From NCBI RefSeq assembly GCF_000621605.1, contig NZ_JHXX01000010.1, forward strand, positions 82,651 to 146,650: DNA of 64,000 bases. The letters are read 5' to 3'. The notes beneath the pieces were generated by a model that searched no databases, had not been told where the DNA came from, and saw nothing but the letters and a program-made list of their open reading frames with translations. This stretch comes from Butyrivibrio sp. MC2021. Lineage in GTDB: Bacteria > Bacillota > Clostridia > Lachnospirales > Lachnospiraceae. The position numbers were made by a program, and so were the translations under genes. Positions 8,321 to 16,086 of the stretch are shown here, in pieces. Each line of letters starts with the position of its first letter. Position 1 is the first letter of the stretch.

Positions 8321-9637
8321 TTAGTCCATGTAAACAATCTTGCCGCGGCAAATTGTGTAATGTATCCTGCCGGGAAGTCTCTCTCCAAGGAAAGGTGTGT
8401 TGGAGGATTTGGACTTGGACTGAACAAAGCTCCACTCCTCGTCTGGATTAAAGATCACAAGATCCGCATCGGCTCCCTGTCTGATATATCCCGCATCAAG
8501 GCCGTAAACAGCAGCGGGGCCCCAGGTCATTCTGGCGATAAGCTCAGCCAGGGTCAAAAATCCGGGCTTAACCAGCTCTCTGATTCCAAGAGCCAGGGAG
8601 GTCTCAAGGCCTGTAATGCCGCTGGGGGCCTTGGTGAGCTCTTTTCCCTTCTCCTCTCTTGAATGAGGGGCGTGGTCTGTGGCTATCATCTCGATGGTGC
8701 CGTCCTTAAGGCCTGCGATGATGGCCTGCCTGTCGCTCTCTCTGCGAAGGGGAGGATTCATCTTGGCCAGAGCCCCGTATTTAAGCACAGCTTCCTCTGT
8801 CAGGGTAAAATGGTGAGGTGTTGCCTCTGCAAAGACCTTAACGCCGCGCTTTTTGGCTTCTCTTATCATATCCACGGCTCCGGCGGTACTGATATGCTGA
8901 ACCACGATTCCGGCGCCGGTCTTTTCTGCGATCTTGATATCCCTGTCCACCATGGACATCTCTGCGTTTCTGTGGGAACCTCTGATTCCCAGGGTCTCAG
9001 CCACTTCTCCTGCGTTGATGCCGTTCTCTGCGATGAACTGGGGATCCTCCTCGTGAAGGCTGATGAGCATTCCCAGGTCCTTGGCCACTTCACAGGCCTT
9101 CTCCATGAGCTTCTCATTGAGGACCGGCACGCCGTCATCGGTAAAAAGCACTGCTCCCGCCTCAGCCAGGGCCTTCATGTCCACCAGCTCCTTGCCCGCC
9201 ATGTTCTTAGTTACATTGCCGCAGCAAAGAACCTTGATTCCGGTCTTCTCGCCCCTGGCGATCATGTCCTTTACGGTCTCTGTATTATCGGGATGGGGAT
9301 TGGTGTTTCCCATCATGACAACGGTGGTAAAACCGCCCCTTGCGGCAGCCGCAGCCCCGGTGTCTATGTCCTCTTTATAGGTAAAGCCCGGGTCTCTGAA
9401 GTGCACGTGGCAGTCCACCAGTCCCGGAGCCACAACGCAGCCTGTGGCGTCGATCTCTGTGACCTCAGCCTTGCCTGTGGTCTCATCCGCCCCGTACATG
9501 GCAGCCTCTGCGGCCACGTCGTCGAGACTTCCGCAGGCGCCTACCATGGCGATATTTTCATCGTCGATCAAAATATCATATAACCCGCTGATGCCGCTGG
9601 CGGGATCAATCAGATTTCCGTTCTTAATAAGGATCAT
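8321..9637 (-). CDS. pyrC: Dihydroorotase
   Basis: 438 residues from the ATG at 9637 (GGGAGGA upstream; a longer start at 9664 would place this site inside the gene). Class I dihydroorotase features: metal-binding DCHVHFRDPGFTYKEDIDTG (about residues 65-84), the carboxylated-Lys/His region, LISLHEEDP, HISTAG and the metal-ligand Asp in ATDHAPHSREEK. It cyclises carbamoyl aspartate to dihydroorotate in de novo pyrimidine synthesis. First gene of pyrC-pyrK-pyrD. The promoter region is shared with divergent plsC; no PyrR attenuator was seen. Confidence 0.95.
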   Translation of the reverse strand: MILIKNGNLIDPASGISGLYDILIDDENIAMVGACGSLDDVAAEAAMYGADETTGKAEVTEIDATGCVVAPGLVDCHVHFRDPGFTYKEDIDTGAAAAARGGFTTVVMMGNTNPHPDNTETVKDMIARGEKTGIKVLCCGNVTKNMAGKELVDMKALAEAGAVLFTDDGVPVLNEKLMEKACEVAKDLGMLISLHEEDPQFIAENGINAGEVAETLGIRGSHRNAEMSMVDRDIKIAEKTGAGIVVQHISTAGAVDMIREAKKRGVKVFAEATPHHFTLTEEAVLKYGALAKMNPPLRRESDRQAIIAGLKDGTIEMIATDHAPHSREEKGKELTKAPSGITGLETSLALGIRELVKPGFLTLAELIARMTWGPAAVYGLDAGYIRQGADADLVIFNPDEEWSFVQSKSKSSNTPFLGERLPGRIHYTICRGKIVYMD

Positions 9638-9693
9638 TCCCTGTTCCTCCCTTTTTCTGTCCAAAACTACATCTACTTTAACACCGGAACTTT

Positions 9694-9721
9694 TTTACTG
9701 TAAATGATTATATGTTATAAT
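9694..9721 (+). promoter_or_regulatory. Extended -10 promoter of plsC
   Basis: -35-like TTTACT (9694-9699), 16-base spacer, extended -10 TGT-TATAAT (TATAAT at 9716-9721), 33 bases before the plsC ATG. Confidence 0.55.
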
Positions 9722-9754
9722 CATCATTGAAAAAATAGAAATGAGGTAATTTTG

Positions 9755-10483
9755 ATGATTCGATCAATTCTGGCAGTACTGTTTGTGGTTATTTTCCTGA
9801 TAGTGAGCCTTCCCATCCAGGGAGTTCTGCTTATAATCGGCAAGTTCAATCCCATGGCAAAAAAGAGAGCTTCTCTCGCCATCGTAGGCTGGGCCTTCAA
9901 CGTGGTTTCCTTTATCAGCGGTGTTAAAAGAACCGTCATCGGCGAGGAGAACGTTCCCAAGGATCAGGCCGTTTTGTATGTGGGCAACCACCGCAGTATT
10001 TTCGATATAGTTATCGCTTATCCGAGGGTTCCCAATCCCACAGGCTTTATCGCCAAGAAGGAGATCCTGAAGGTTCCCCTTCTTAACATCTGGATGATCT
10101 ACCTGGACTGCCTCTTCCTTGACAGAAGCGACATCAGAAAGGGCCTGGAGATGGTCCTCACCGCAATAGAGAAGGTAAAAAGCGGCATTTCAATATTCAT
10201 TTATCCTGAGGGAACAAGAAACAAGACAGACCAGCCCCTGGGGGAATTCCACAAGGGAAGCTTCAAGATAGCCCAGAAAACAGGCTGTCCCATCGTTCCC
10301 GTGGTAATCAACAAATCAGACGAGATCCTCGAGAAGCATATGCCCTTTATCAAGAGCACACATGTAACCATCGAGTATTGCAAGCCTATTGTAATTAAGG
10401 ATTTAGATAAAGAAGATCAGAAGAATATCGATCAGTACGTGAAGAATATCGTTGAAGAAACATATTTGAAAAATGAAAAGTAA
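9755..10483 (+). CDS. plsC: 1-acyl-sn-glycerol-3-phosphate acyltransferase
   Basis: 242 residues from the ATG at 9755 (GAGGT upstream; a TTG one codon earlier is possible). Residues 1-25 form a hydrophobic anchor. PlsC family blocks are present: NHRSIFDIV (HX4D acyl acceptor site, about residue 75), FLDRSDIRKGLE, and FIYPEGTRNKTD (about 150). It transfers an acyl group to lysophosphatidic acid to give phosphatidic acid at the membrane. Single plus-strand gene between two minus-strand operons, with a terminator shared with convergent ddl. Confidence 0.92.
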   Translation: MIRSILAVLFVVIFLIVSLPIQGVLLIIGKFNPMAKKRASLAIVGWAFNVVSFISGVKRTVIGEENVPKDQAVLYVGNHRSIFDIVIAYPRVPNPTGFIAKKEILKVPLLNIWMIYLDCLFLDRSDIRKGLEMVLTAIEKVKSGISIFIYPEGTRNKTDQPLGEFHKGSFKIAQKTGCPIVPVVINKSDEILEKHMPFIKSTHVTIEYCKPIVIKDLDKEDQKNIDQYVKNIVEETYLKNEK

Positions 10484-10487
10484 CGGA

Positions 10488-10530
10488 GAAATGGACCTAC
10501 ACCCCCGTCCCCCAGGTCCATTTCTTTGTT
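10488..10530. terminator. Hairpin between plsC and ddl, related to the palindrome at 38.1 kb
   Basis: GAAATGGACCT at 10488-10498 pairs with AGGTCCATTTC at 10514-10524, and TTTCTTTGTT follows. The right arm CCGTCCCCCAGGTCCATTTC is nearly identical to the right arm of the 92-base palindrome at 38123-38214, so it looks like a shortened copy serving as terminator. Confidence 0.65.
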
Positions 10531-10535
10531 ACTTT

Positions 10536-11744
10536 TTACATCTTGCTTCCTTTAGTTCCGCCGCCCAGGTGAACGCCCTCCAGGACGTTGGTCTCGAAGG
10601 AGTAAACCACCTTGTGACTCTCTCTGTCTGCTTTAAGGGCAAGCTCAATCATATTGTCCAAAAGTGTCTCGTACTTCATTCCCAGGGGCTCCCAGAGATA
10701 GAAGGAAAGGGATCCAGGAATGGTGTTGATCTCGTTGAGATATACCTTGCCTGTAGCCTGATCCAGCATAAAGTCGATACGTGAAACGCCGCTGCAGCCA
10801 AGGCAGATGAAGGCATCTACAGCCATCTTTCTGATGTCATCGCGCATCTGGCTGCTGATCTCAGCAGGAATCTTTCTCTTAAGAGAAGCCATTCCCTTGC
10901 TGCCGCCGGTCTTGGCACCGCCCTTGGCTGAACCCTTGGCGCCGCCTATATATTTATCCTCGAAGGAGAGGATATCGTCTGAGTTAACAGGTTCTTCGCA
11001 CTCGGAGGCCTGAGCATATTCATAGTCACCCAGAACCGCGCAGTTGATCTCCTTGAGATCTGTGATGGCAGGCTCTACAAGGATCTTTCTTGAGAACTCA
11101 AAGCCCAGCTCCAATGCCTCAAGAAGTCCCTCTCTGTCAGAAGCCTTCTTGATTCCGATACTTGAACCAAGGTTAAGGGGCTTAATAATAACAGGATAGG
11201 TGAACTCCTTCTCGATCTTAGCCACAAGGCCGTCCACATCCTCGTAATCCTTCCAGGTGTAGCACTTGCAGTCAAGAACAGGGATTCCGTTGTCCTTAAG
11301 AACTGTCTTCATTACATATTTGTTCATACCAACTGCGGATGAAAGAACGTCGCAGCCCACAACGGGAAGTCCCAGAGTAGCCAGGAAGCCCTGAAGGGTT
11401 CCGTCCTCCACGTTGGTTCCGTGAACGATGGGGAATGCCACGTCAACAGTGGTGATGACGTTGTTTCCAAACTTCTTCATGGGATAGCGCACAAGAGAAA
11501 CCTTCTCTTTTTCCTTGATCCATACAACCTGTGTGCTCTTGGCAAGGAGCTGGGGGATATGGGTGTACTCCTCGATCTTGCCGATGTCCTCGCCCACATA
11601 GAAGTCATTTTCCTTGGTGATGTAAACAGGAATCACCTCGTACTTGTCCTTGTTGATATGGCCAATGGCCTGGATGGCAGAGATAATGGAGATCTCATGC
11701 TCTGTACTTTTTCCGCCGAATAAAACTGCAACTTTTAAACTCAT
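10536..11744 (-). CDS. ddl: D-alanine--D-alanine ligase with Gly/Lys-rich omega-loop insertion
   Basis: 402 residues, longer than the usual 300-370. It joins two D-alanines for peptidoglycan. ATP-grasp features: LFGGKSTEHEISIISA at the N-terminus, PIVHGTNVEDGTLQGFL, PLNLGSSIGIKKA, and the C-terminal LNEINTIPGSLSFYLW. The loop after FEDKY (Tyr about 265), where Ddl and VanA-type enzymes differ in specificity, is expanded by a Gly/Lys/Ser/Ala-rich stretch (about 267-284, repeats of GGAKGS/KGGAKTGGSKG). The retained Tyr fits D-Ala rather than D-lactate. The C-terminus also ends Gly/Lys-rich. It lies 41 bases after the Mur ligase gene. Confidence 0.93.
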   Translation of the reverse strand: MSLKVAVLFGGKSTEHEISIISAIQAIGHINKDKYEVIPVYITKENDFYVGEDIGKIEEYTHIPQLLAKSTQVVWIKEKEKVSLVRYPMKKFGNNVITTVDVAFPIVHGTNVEDGTLQGFLATLGLPVVGCDVLSSAVGMNKYVMKTVLKDNGIPVLDCKCYTWKDYEDVDGLVAKIEKEFTYPVIIKPLNLGSSIGIKKASDREGLLEALELGFEFSRKILVEPAITDLKEINCAVLGDYEYAQASECEEPVNSDDILSFEDKYIGGAKGSAKGGAKTGGSKGMASLKRKIPAEISSQMRDDIRKMAVDAFICLGCSGVSRIDFMLDQATGKVYLNEINTIPGSLSFYLWEPLGMKYETLLDNMIELALKADRESHKVVYSFETNVLEGVHLGGGTKGSKM

Positions 11745-11785
11745 AATATCCTTCTTTCTATTTCTTCAATAATAGGACACCTATA

Positions 11786-13429
11786 TCAATAGTTGTCCGG
11801 TAAATCATTCTCCAAAAGAATTACCTTTTCTCTTCCTGCATCAAGCTCATACATAAGGGCTGAAGCCTCATTGAAACTGTTCTTTACAAAGAGCCTCTCG
11901 CTGTCAAAGCCCGCCTCAAGGATTCCCTCCTTAATGGCCTGGGTCTGCTTCTCACCCACCAGGATGATGTAATCGCAGACAGCTGCTGCCTGCTTACCGA
12001 ATTCCTTGTTGTACTCATCCTCTTTTTCACCCAGCTCCACCATTCCGGGGGTAACCAGGATCTTGACGCTTCCTTCAAAAAGAGAAAGGGTCTCCAGAGC
12101 CACCTTGGCTCCGTTGGGGTTGGAATTGTAGGCGTCGTCTAAGATTGAAACATTGCCGTGCCTGGTAAGCTCAAGTCTGTGGGGCACGCTCTGGAGCCTT
12201 CTGACCGCCATCTTAAGCTTGGTAAGCGGGATTCCAAGGCTGCTTGCGCAGGCGATGGCGCCCATGATATTCTCAACGTTGTGTCTACCCACAAGTCTTG
12301 TGGAGAACTCTGCGGTCTCGCCCTTTGGTGATGTGACGGTAAAAGAGGTTCCGGCGCCGGTGACCTTAAGGTCCGTTGCCCTATAGTCGCAGCCTTCTGA
12401 AAGTCCGTAGGTTATGGCATCCTTGTACTTCATGTTGGCGCGGATTATCTCGTTATCTGCGTTTACGAATTTGAGATGCTTGCCTTCCTGCCTGCCCTCA
12501 GCCTTCTCCTTCTCATCCACAGCATCAAGCAGCTCGTACTTGGTGCTGATGATGTTATCAAGGCTGTGGAAGGTCTCCAGGTGCTGGTATCCGATGGAGG
12601 TGACAATACCGTCATCGGGATGAACGAAATCTGTGATTTCCTTGATATCGTGTAAATGCCTTGCACCCATCTCGCAGACGAAGATCTGGTGGGTAGGCTT
12701 CATATGCTCTCTTATAGTTCTGACAATACCCATGGGAGTGTTGAAGCTCTCGGGAGTCATAAGGACTCTGAAGCCCTCTGATAAAAGAGTGGTCAGATAA
12801 TACTTAACGCTGGTCTTGCCGTAGCTTCCTGTGATTCCGATGATACGAAGGTCCTTGTTGCTCTTAAGGATCCTCACCGCATCATCAATGTAGTGTTGAT
12901 TGATGCTCTTTTCAATGGGCTTATTGATGAAATTGGCCATTGCGGGGATAAAAGGAATCAACGAAACATAAATAAACGCCGGCCTGTAAACATCTCCGCC
13001 AATAAAAGCATTGCCCCTTGCTGTTTCTATAATTAACACAATCCAGGGAAGGAAAAGTATCAGAACTGACAATACAGTGTAGGTTGCAAACAAGCGCTTA
13101 ACTCTTGCTGTCACCACGAACTTTTTCTTGGCAGGCTTTGGTATATACCTAAAAAGAAGCCACAGGTAAGCCGCAAGCAGCGCCAGAGCACCGACAATTC
13201 TCACAGACTTGGGAAGGATCTCCACCGCCCTCTGGGCAATTCCCCTTATTAAAAAAAGAAGATGCGCCAGCAGCAACAGCTTACTGTTCCGCAGGTGTCT
13301 GAAATACCCCTGGAACTGATAGCTGGAGAGCTGCAGCATATGGGTGTGATAACGAAGTCCCAATACTGCAAGTATAATCGGCGGCGCGTACACCATAAGT
13401 ACTATTGCAAAAACCATAAAAAACCTCAC
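11786..13429 (-). CDS. Membrane-anchored Mur ligase family protein (MurF-like)
   Basis: 547 residues. Residues 1-170 contain about five hydrophobic segments (near 2-24, 47-65, 75-95, 115-135, 150-167) in place of the UDP-binding N-terminal domain of ordinary MurF. The Mur ligase core follows: P-loop GITGSYGKTSVKYYL (201-207 for GSYGKTS), FVCEMGARHLHDI, TSIGYQHLETF, and the C-terminal ligase domain with ILDDAYNSNPNG and TPGMVELG, both MurF-like. With ddl directly downstream, the likely job is adding D-Ala-D-Ala or a related residue to a wall precursor, perhaps a lipid-linked one given the anchor (inference). It starts 12 bases after the upstream hydrolase stop. Confidence 0.85.
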   Translation of the reverse strand: MRFFMVFAIVLMVYAPPIILAVLGLRYHTHMLQLSSYQFQGYFRHLRNSKLLLLAHLLFLIRGIAQRAVEILPKSVRIVGALALLAAYLWLLFRYIPKPAKKKFVVTARVKRLFATYTVLSVLILFLPWIVLIIETARGNAFIGGDVYRPAFIYVSLIPFIPAMANFINKPIEKSINQHYIDDAVRILKSNKDLRIIGITGSYGKTSVKYYLTTLLSEGFRVLMTPESFNTPMGIVRTIREHMKPTHQIFVCEMGARHLHDIKEITDFVHPDDGIVTSIGYQHLETFHSLDNIISTKYELLDAVDEKEKAEGRQEGKHLKFVNADNEIIRANMKYKDAITYGLSEGCDYRATDLKVTGAGTSFTVTSPKGETAEFSTRLVGRHNVENIMGAIACASSLGIPLTKLKMAVRRLQSVPHRLELTRHGNVSILDDAYNSNPNGAKVALETLSLFEGSVKILVTPGMVELGEKEDEYNKEFGKQAAAVCDYIILVGEKQTQAIKEGILEAGFDSERLFVKNSFNEASALMYELDAGREKVILLENDLPDNY

Positions 13430-13441
13430 ATTAAGTAAACT

Positions 13442-14233
13442 TTAGTTAATTCCCAAAAAGCTTCCGAGAATCTTGTTGTAAAGGAACGGATTCTCCAAAA
13501 ATGAGTAGTGTCCCACGCCGTTAATGACCGCAAGACCTGCCTCAGGCATAAGCTTCTCCATCTGCTGACCGTCCGATAAAGGTGTGGCGGTGTCCTGATC
13601 TCCCCAGATAAGAAGAGCCGGCATGGTCACGGAAGGCATGTAGGGCGCCAGGTCCTCATTAACAACCTTCACAAGGCTCTGCCTCATAACAGGAGAAGCC
13701 GCGGCGTAGTCCGCACTTCCAAACTTCTTCTGAAGGGCATCGAGAGTTCCCGGGAAGAGCTTAACGATCCCGGTCCTGGTTATGAGATTCTTATAGAACT
13801 TGTATCTCTTTGTTCTCTTATTCTGAGCCGCTGTCCTTACAGGCTTGATGCCCGCTGCGTCCGTAAGGATGACCTTAGGCACTGTGAAATCAGCCTTGAT
13901 CCTGCCGTCGTGGATCCCGGCGGTAAGCTTGATGATGATCCTTCCTCCCATGGAATGGCCCAGGAACATGATCTCTTTTTCCTGAGGATACAGCTCTTTA
14001 ATAAAGGCCAGCACAAAATTCACGTAGTCGTCCACATCCATGGGCTCCTTCGGCTCATCGCTCTTACCAAAGCCCGGCATATCCATAGCCACCACGTGAT
14101 ATTTGGTGCGGGTGAAATCAATGACACCCTTAAAGAGCTCAATATTGGAGCCCCAGCCGTGTAGAAGCACAAGAAGCGGTCCCTGTCCCTCATCTATATA
14201 ATTTATATTTAGTCCATTAATATTCGTATTCAT
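13442..14233 (-). CDS. Alpha/beta hydrolase
   Basis: 263 residues with a standard alpha/beta-hydrolase layout: oxyanion segment LLHGWGSN, nucleophile elbow MFLGHSMGGRI (Ser near residue 95), acid region LLIWGDQDTATP and the catalytic His in INGVGHYSFLENP near the C-terminus. No signal peptide, so it is cytoplasmic. Substrate unknown. It is first in a unit with the membrane Mur ligase and ddl, which hints at a wall or lipid-linked substrate, but that is only a context argument. Confidence 0.85.
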   Translation of the reverse strand: MNTNINGLNINYIDEGQGPLLVLLHGWGSNIELFKGVIDFTRTKYHVVAMDMPGFGKSDEPKEPMDVDDYVNFVLAFIKELYPQEKEIMFLGHSMGGRIIIKLTAGIHDGRIKADFTVPKVILTDAAGIKPVRTAAQNKRTKRYKFYKNLITRTGIVKLFPGTLDALQKKFGSADYAAASPVMRQSLVKVVNEDLAPYMPSVTMPALLIWGDQDTATPLSDGQQMEKLMPEAGLAVINGVGHYSFLENPFLYNKILGSFLGIN

Positions 14234-14336
14234 ATTTTTCCACTCAATCCTGTCAACATCTTAGCACTGACCCTTCAGAGGTGCAAATCCTTATCCTTGC
14301 ATGTACATGGTAAAAAATGCTGTGACCCTTTTTACT

Positions 14337-14479
14337 GTTACTATTCACAGTCTTACGCCTGCTCATAGTAACATTCGGGGCGATATTAAAGTTTTGCTTC
14401 GCAAAAGATCGCCCCTCACTCTTGTATCATATTCTCACGAATCACGCAGCTAGTGCGTGATTCTACTGTGAATAGTAAC
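14337..14479 (-). repeat. 143-bp inverted-repeat element with internal hairpins (copy C of the palindrome family)
   Basis: Outer arms GTTACTATTCACAGT (14337-14351) and ACTGTGAATAGTAAC (14465-14479) are perfect inverted repeats. Inside are a stem GGGGCGAT/ATCGCCCC (14377-14384 with 14408-14415) and a hairpin GAATCACGCA-CTAG-type loop-TGCGTGATTC (14439-14463). Read on the minus strand the flanks TAGAA...TTCGT and CCGAATGTT recur in the elements at 827-890 and 21212-21318. It fills the intergenic space; no coding sequence is visible. Confidence 0.7.
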
Positions 14480-14482
14480 TTT

Positions 14483-16051
14483 TTACTTCCCGGTTATGGC
14501 ACTGAGCATCAGTATCAGAAGGGCATTCTCTCCGGGATCGTTCATGACGCCGCTCTTATCAGCATCAAGATAGGTCCTCTCGGTGTCCTCCGAAAGGAAA
14601 TTGATGGCCTCGGGATTCATTCCCAGCATATAGTGGGCGTGATTCTCTATTATAGTGGTATATTCGTGATTGTAAATAATGTGATTGGTTATGGAAAGAC
14701 ATCTCATGTCATCCAGGATCTTATCAAAGTTCCCCTCGTTCTCGGGATCGGAGACCCTGAATACCTCCTCCTGGGAGGTCTTGGCGATGGCCTCAGCCCT
14801 CTTCATAAGAGCCTTCATGATAACGCTGCAGCGGTCCATATCCACGGGCTGACTGGTGGAAATATAAGTTACAGCCCCGAGGAAAACATTCTCATCCTCG
14901 CCGAAGTTATCCAGAAATCCCTTGGTGGAAAAACAGTCCTCCAGAACCTTGGCATAGGTCTCACCGCCGGTGGCGCGATAGAGCTGGGCTGCAGCCTTAA
15001 AAGCCTCCGGTGTGTTGGGCGCGGTCTGATTATTCAGATAACAGTTAAAGGCCCTGTCAGCGGCTCTAAGACAGGTTGTTGCATATTCAGAATCAAACTT
15101 CTGATAAAAATAGGAAAATCTCGCCATCATGGAAGCAAAAGCTATGGTTGACTCCATGGAAACAGGAGTTACTGCAACCGGCGCGGTGAAAACATCACTT
15201 TCCTGGCCCATGACCGTAAGGGCTGCCCCATACTCGCCTCCTGAGGTGGAATCCTGCATCTTAAGAAGCCAGTCCACTTCGTATCTTATCTCGTCCAGAA
15301 TATCCGGAACTCCGTTGCCACTCTCGGGGATACCGCACTCATCGCAAAAGACCTTCTCGTTGAGCTCATAGGCAATAAGAAGCTGCTCCGCTATCCTGCT
15401 GCCAAGGGCTGTGTCCCTGTCAGCCTGGGCATCCATGTGCCAGCCTCCGGTGACATCCAGCTCCTTTGCCGGGTCCTCCTGAAGATGGGCCATGGAGGTG
15501 TGGCAGGCGCTGCGGGCACTGTCCCCTGCAAAGCCCTCGGAAAGGCTGCTGCCGCATCTGTTGAGGTAATATTTCCTGCAGGCGGTATTAAACACGCCTC
15601 CGTATACATCATCATCAATAGAAAAAGAGTAGGATTCTCCGAGAGTATCGGTGTAGATACAGTATTTTCCCCTGGTCTTAAAATCCGTGAACCTGGAAAG
15701 GGTGTAGGTCCTGCCCTCAGATACTTCCGGAATATCCCCGGTATATACCACTTCACCGGTCTCTAAGTCCTTAATGGAAAAACTCTTGGGAAGGTTCTCA
15801 CCCTTAAAAATAACTATCTTGTCGGAGCCGGTATTAAAGCCCACCTGGTCCACCAAGGTCCCGGGAATCTGCACCGGAGACTCATAGTCAGTGTTGACGT
15901 TGGTTGCTGCCACCTGGGCCTGCTGCACCGCTTCCGGTTCCTCAGTTTTTGTTTCAACCGAAGAAGCGCCGCAGCCTGCGACGCTTCCAAGCAGCATAAC
16001 CGCTGCAAGATATTTAGAAATCCTTTTTGCCCCTCTTAGAAAATGTGCCAT
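14483..16051 (-). CDS. GH9-like lipoprotein with altered catalytic motif
   Basis: 522 residues from the ATG at 16051 (a GTG at 16084 is an alternative; neither has a strong ribosome site). A lipoprotein signal (LLGSVAGCG) leads to an Ig-like CelD_N domain (about 60-150: DQVGFNTGSDKIVIF to YSFSIDDDVYGG) and then a glycoside hydrolase family 9 alpha-barrel: KYYLNRCGSSLS, ACHTSMAHL, LDVTGGWHMDAQADRD. In active GH9 enzymes the last motif reads GGWxDAGD, the second Asp pair holding the base; here DAGD is DAQA. The C-terminal His-containing block is also not recognisable, though a Glu (DPGENALLILML) sits near the expected proton-donor place. It may be a binding protein or a divergent hydrolase. It follows the aconitase gene closely. 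Confidence 0.75.
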   Translation of the reverse strand: MAHFLRGAKRISKYLAAVMLLGSVAGCGASSVETKTEEPEAVQQAQVAATNVNTDYESPVQIPGTLVDQVGFNTGSDKIVIFKGENLPKSFSIKDLETGEVVYTGDIPEVSEGRTYTLSRFTDFKTRGKYCIYTDTLGESYSFSIDDDVYGGVFNTACRKYYLNRCGSSLSEGFAGDSARSACHTSMAHLQEDPAKELDVTGGWHMDAQADRDTALGSRIAEQLLIAYELNEKVFCDECGIPESGNGVPDILDEIRYEVDWLLKMQDSTSGGEYGAALTVMGQESDVFTAPVAVTPVSMESTIAFASMMARFSYFYQKFDSEYATTCLRAADRAFNCYLNNQTAPNTPEAFKAAAQLYRATGGETYAKVLEDCFSTKGFLDNFGEDENVFLGAVTYISTSQPVDMDRCSVIMKALMKRAEAIAKTSQEEVFRVSDPENEGNFDKILDDMRCLSITNHIIYNHEYTTIIENHAHYMLGMNPEAINFLSEDTERTYLDADKSGVMNDPGENALLILMLSAITGK

Positions 16052-16086
16052 AAAAAACTTTCTCGAATTATAGTGTGTGAACACTC

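Noticed and set aside
8663..9583. 306-residue open frame on the plus strand
   Set aside because: Antisense shadow of pyrC, no ribosome site and no recognisable domain.
9638..9755. PyrR-type attenuator or other riboswitch ahead of pyrC
   Set aside because: The leader is short and contains no anti-terminator/terminator pair; only the divergent plsC promoter is evident.
14453..15151. 232-residue open frame on the plus strand
   Set aside because: Antisense to the GH9-like gene and running through the inverted-repeat element; no family features.
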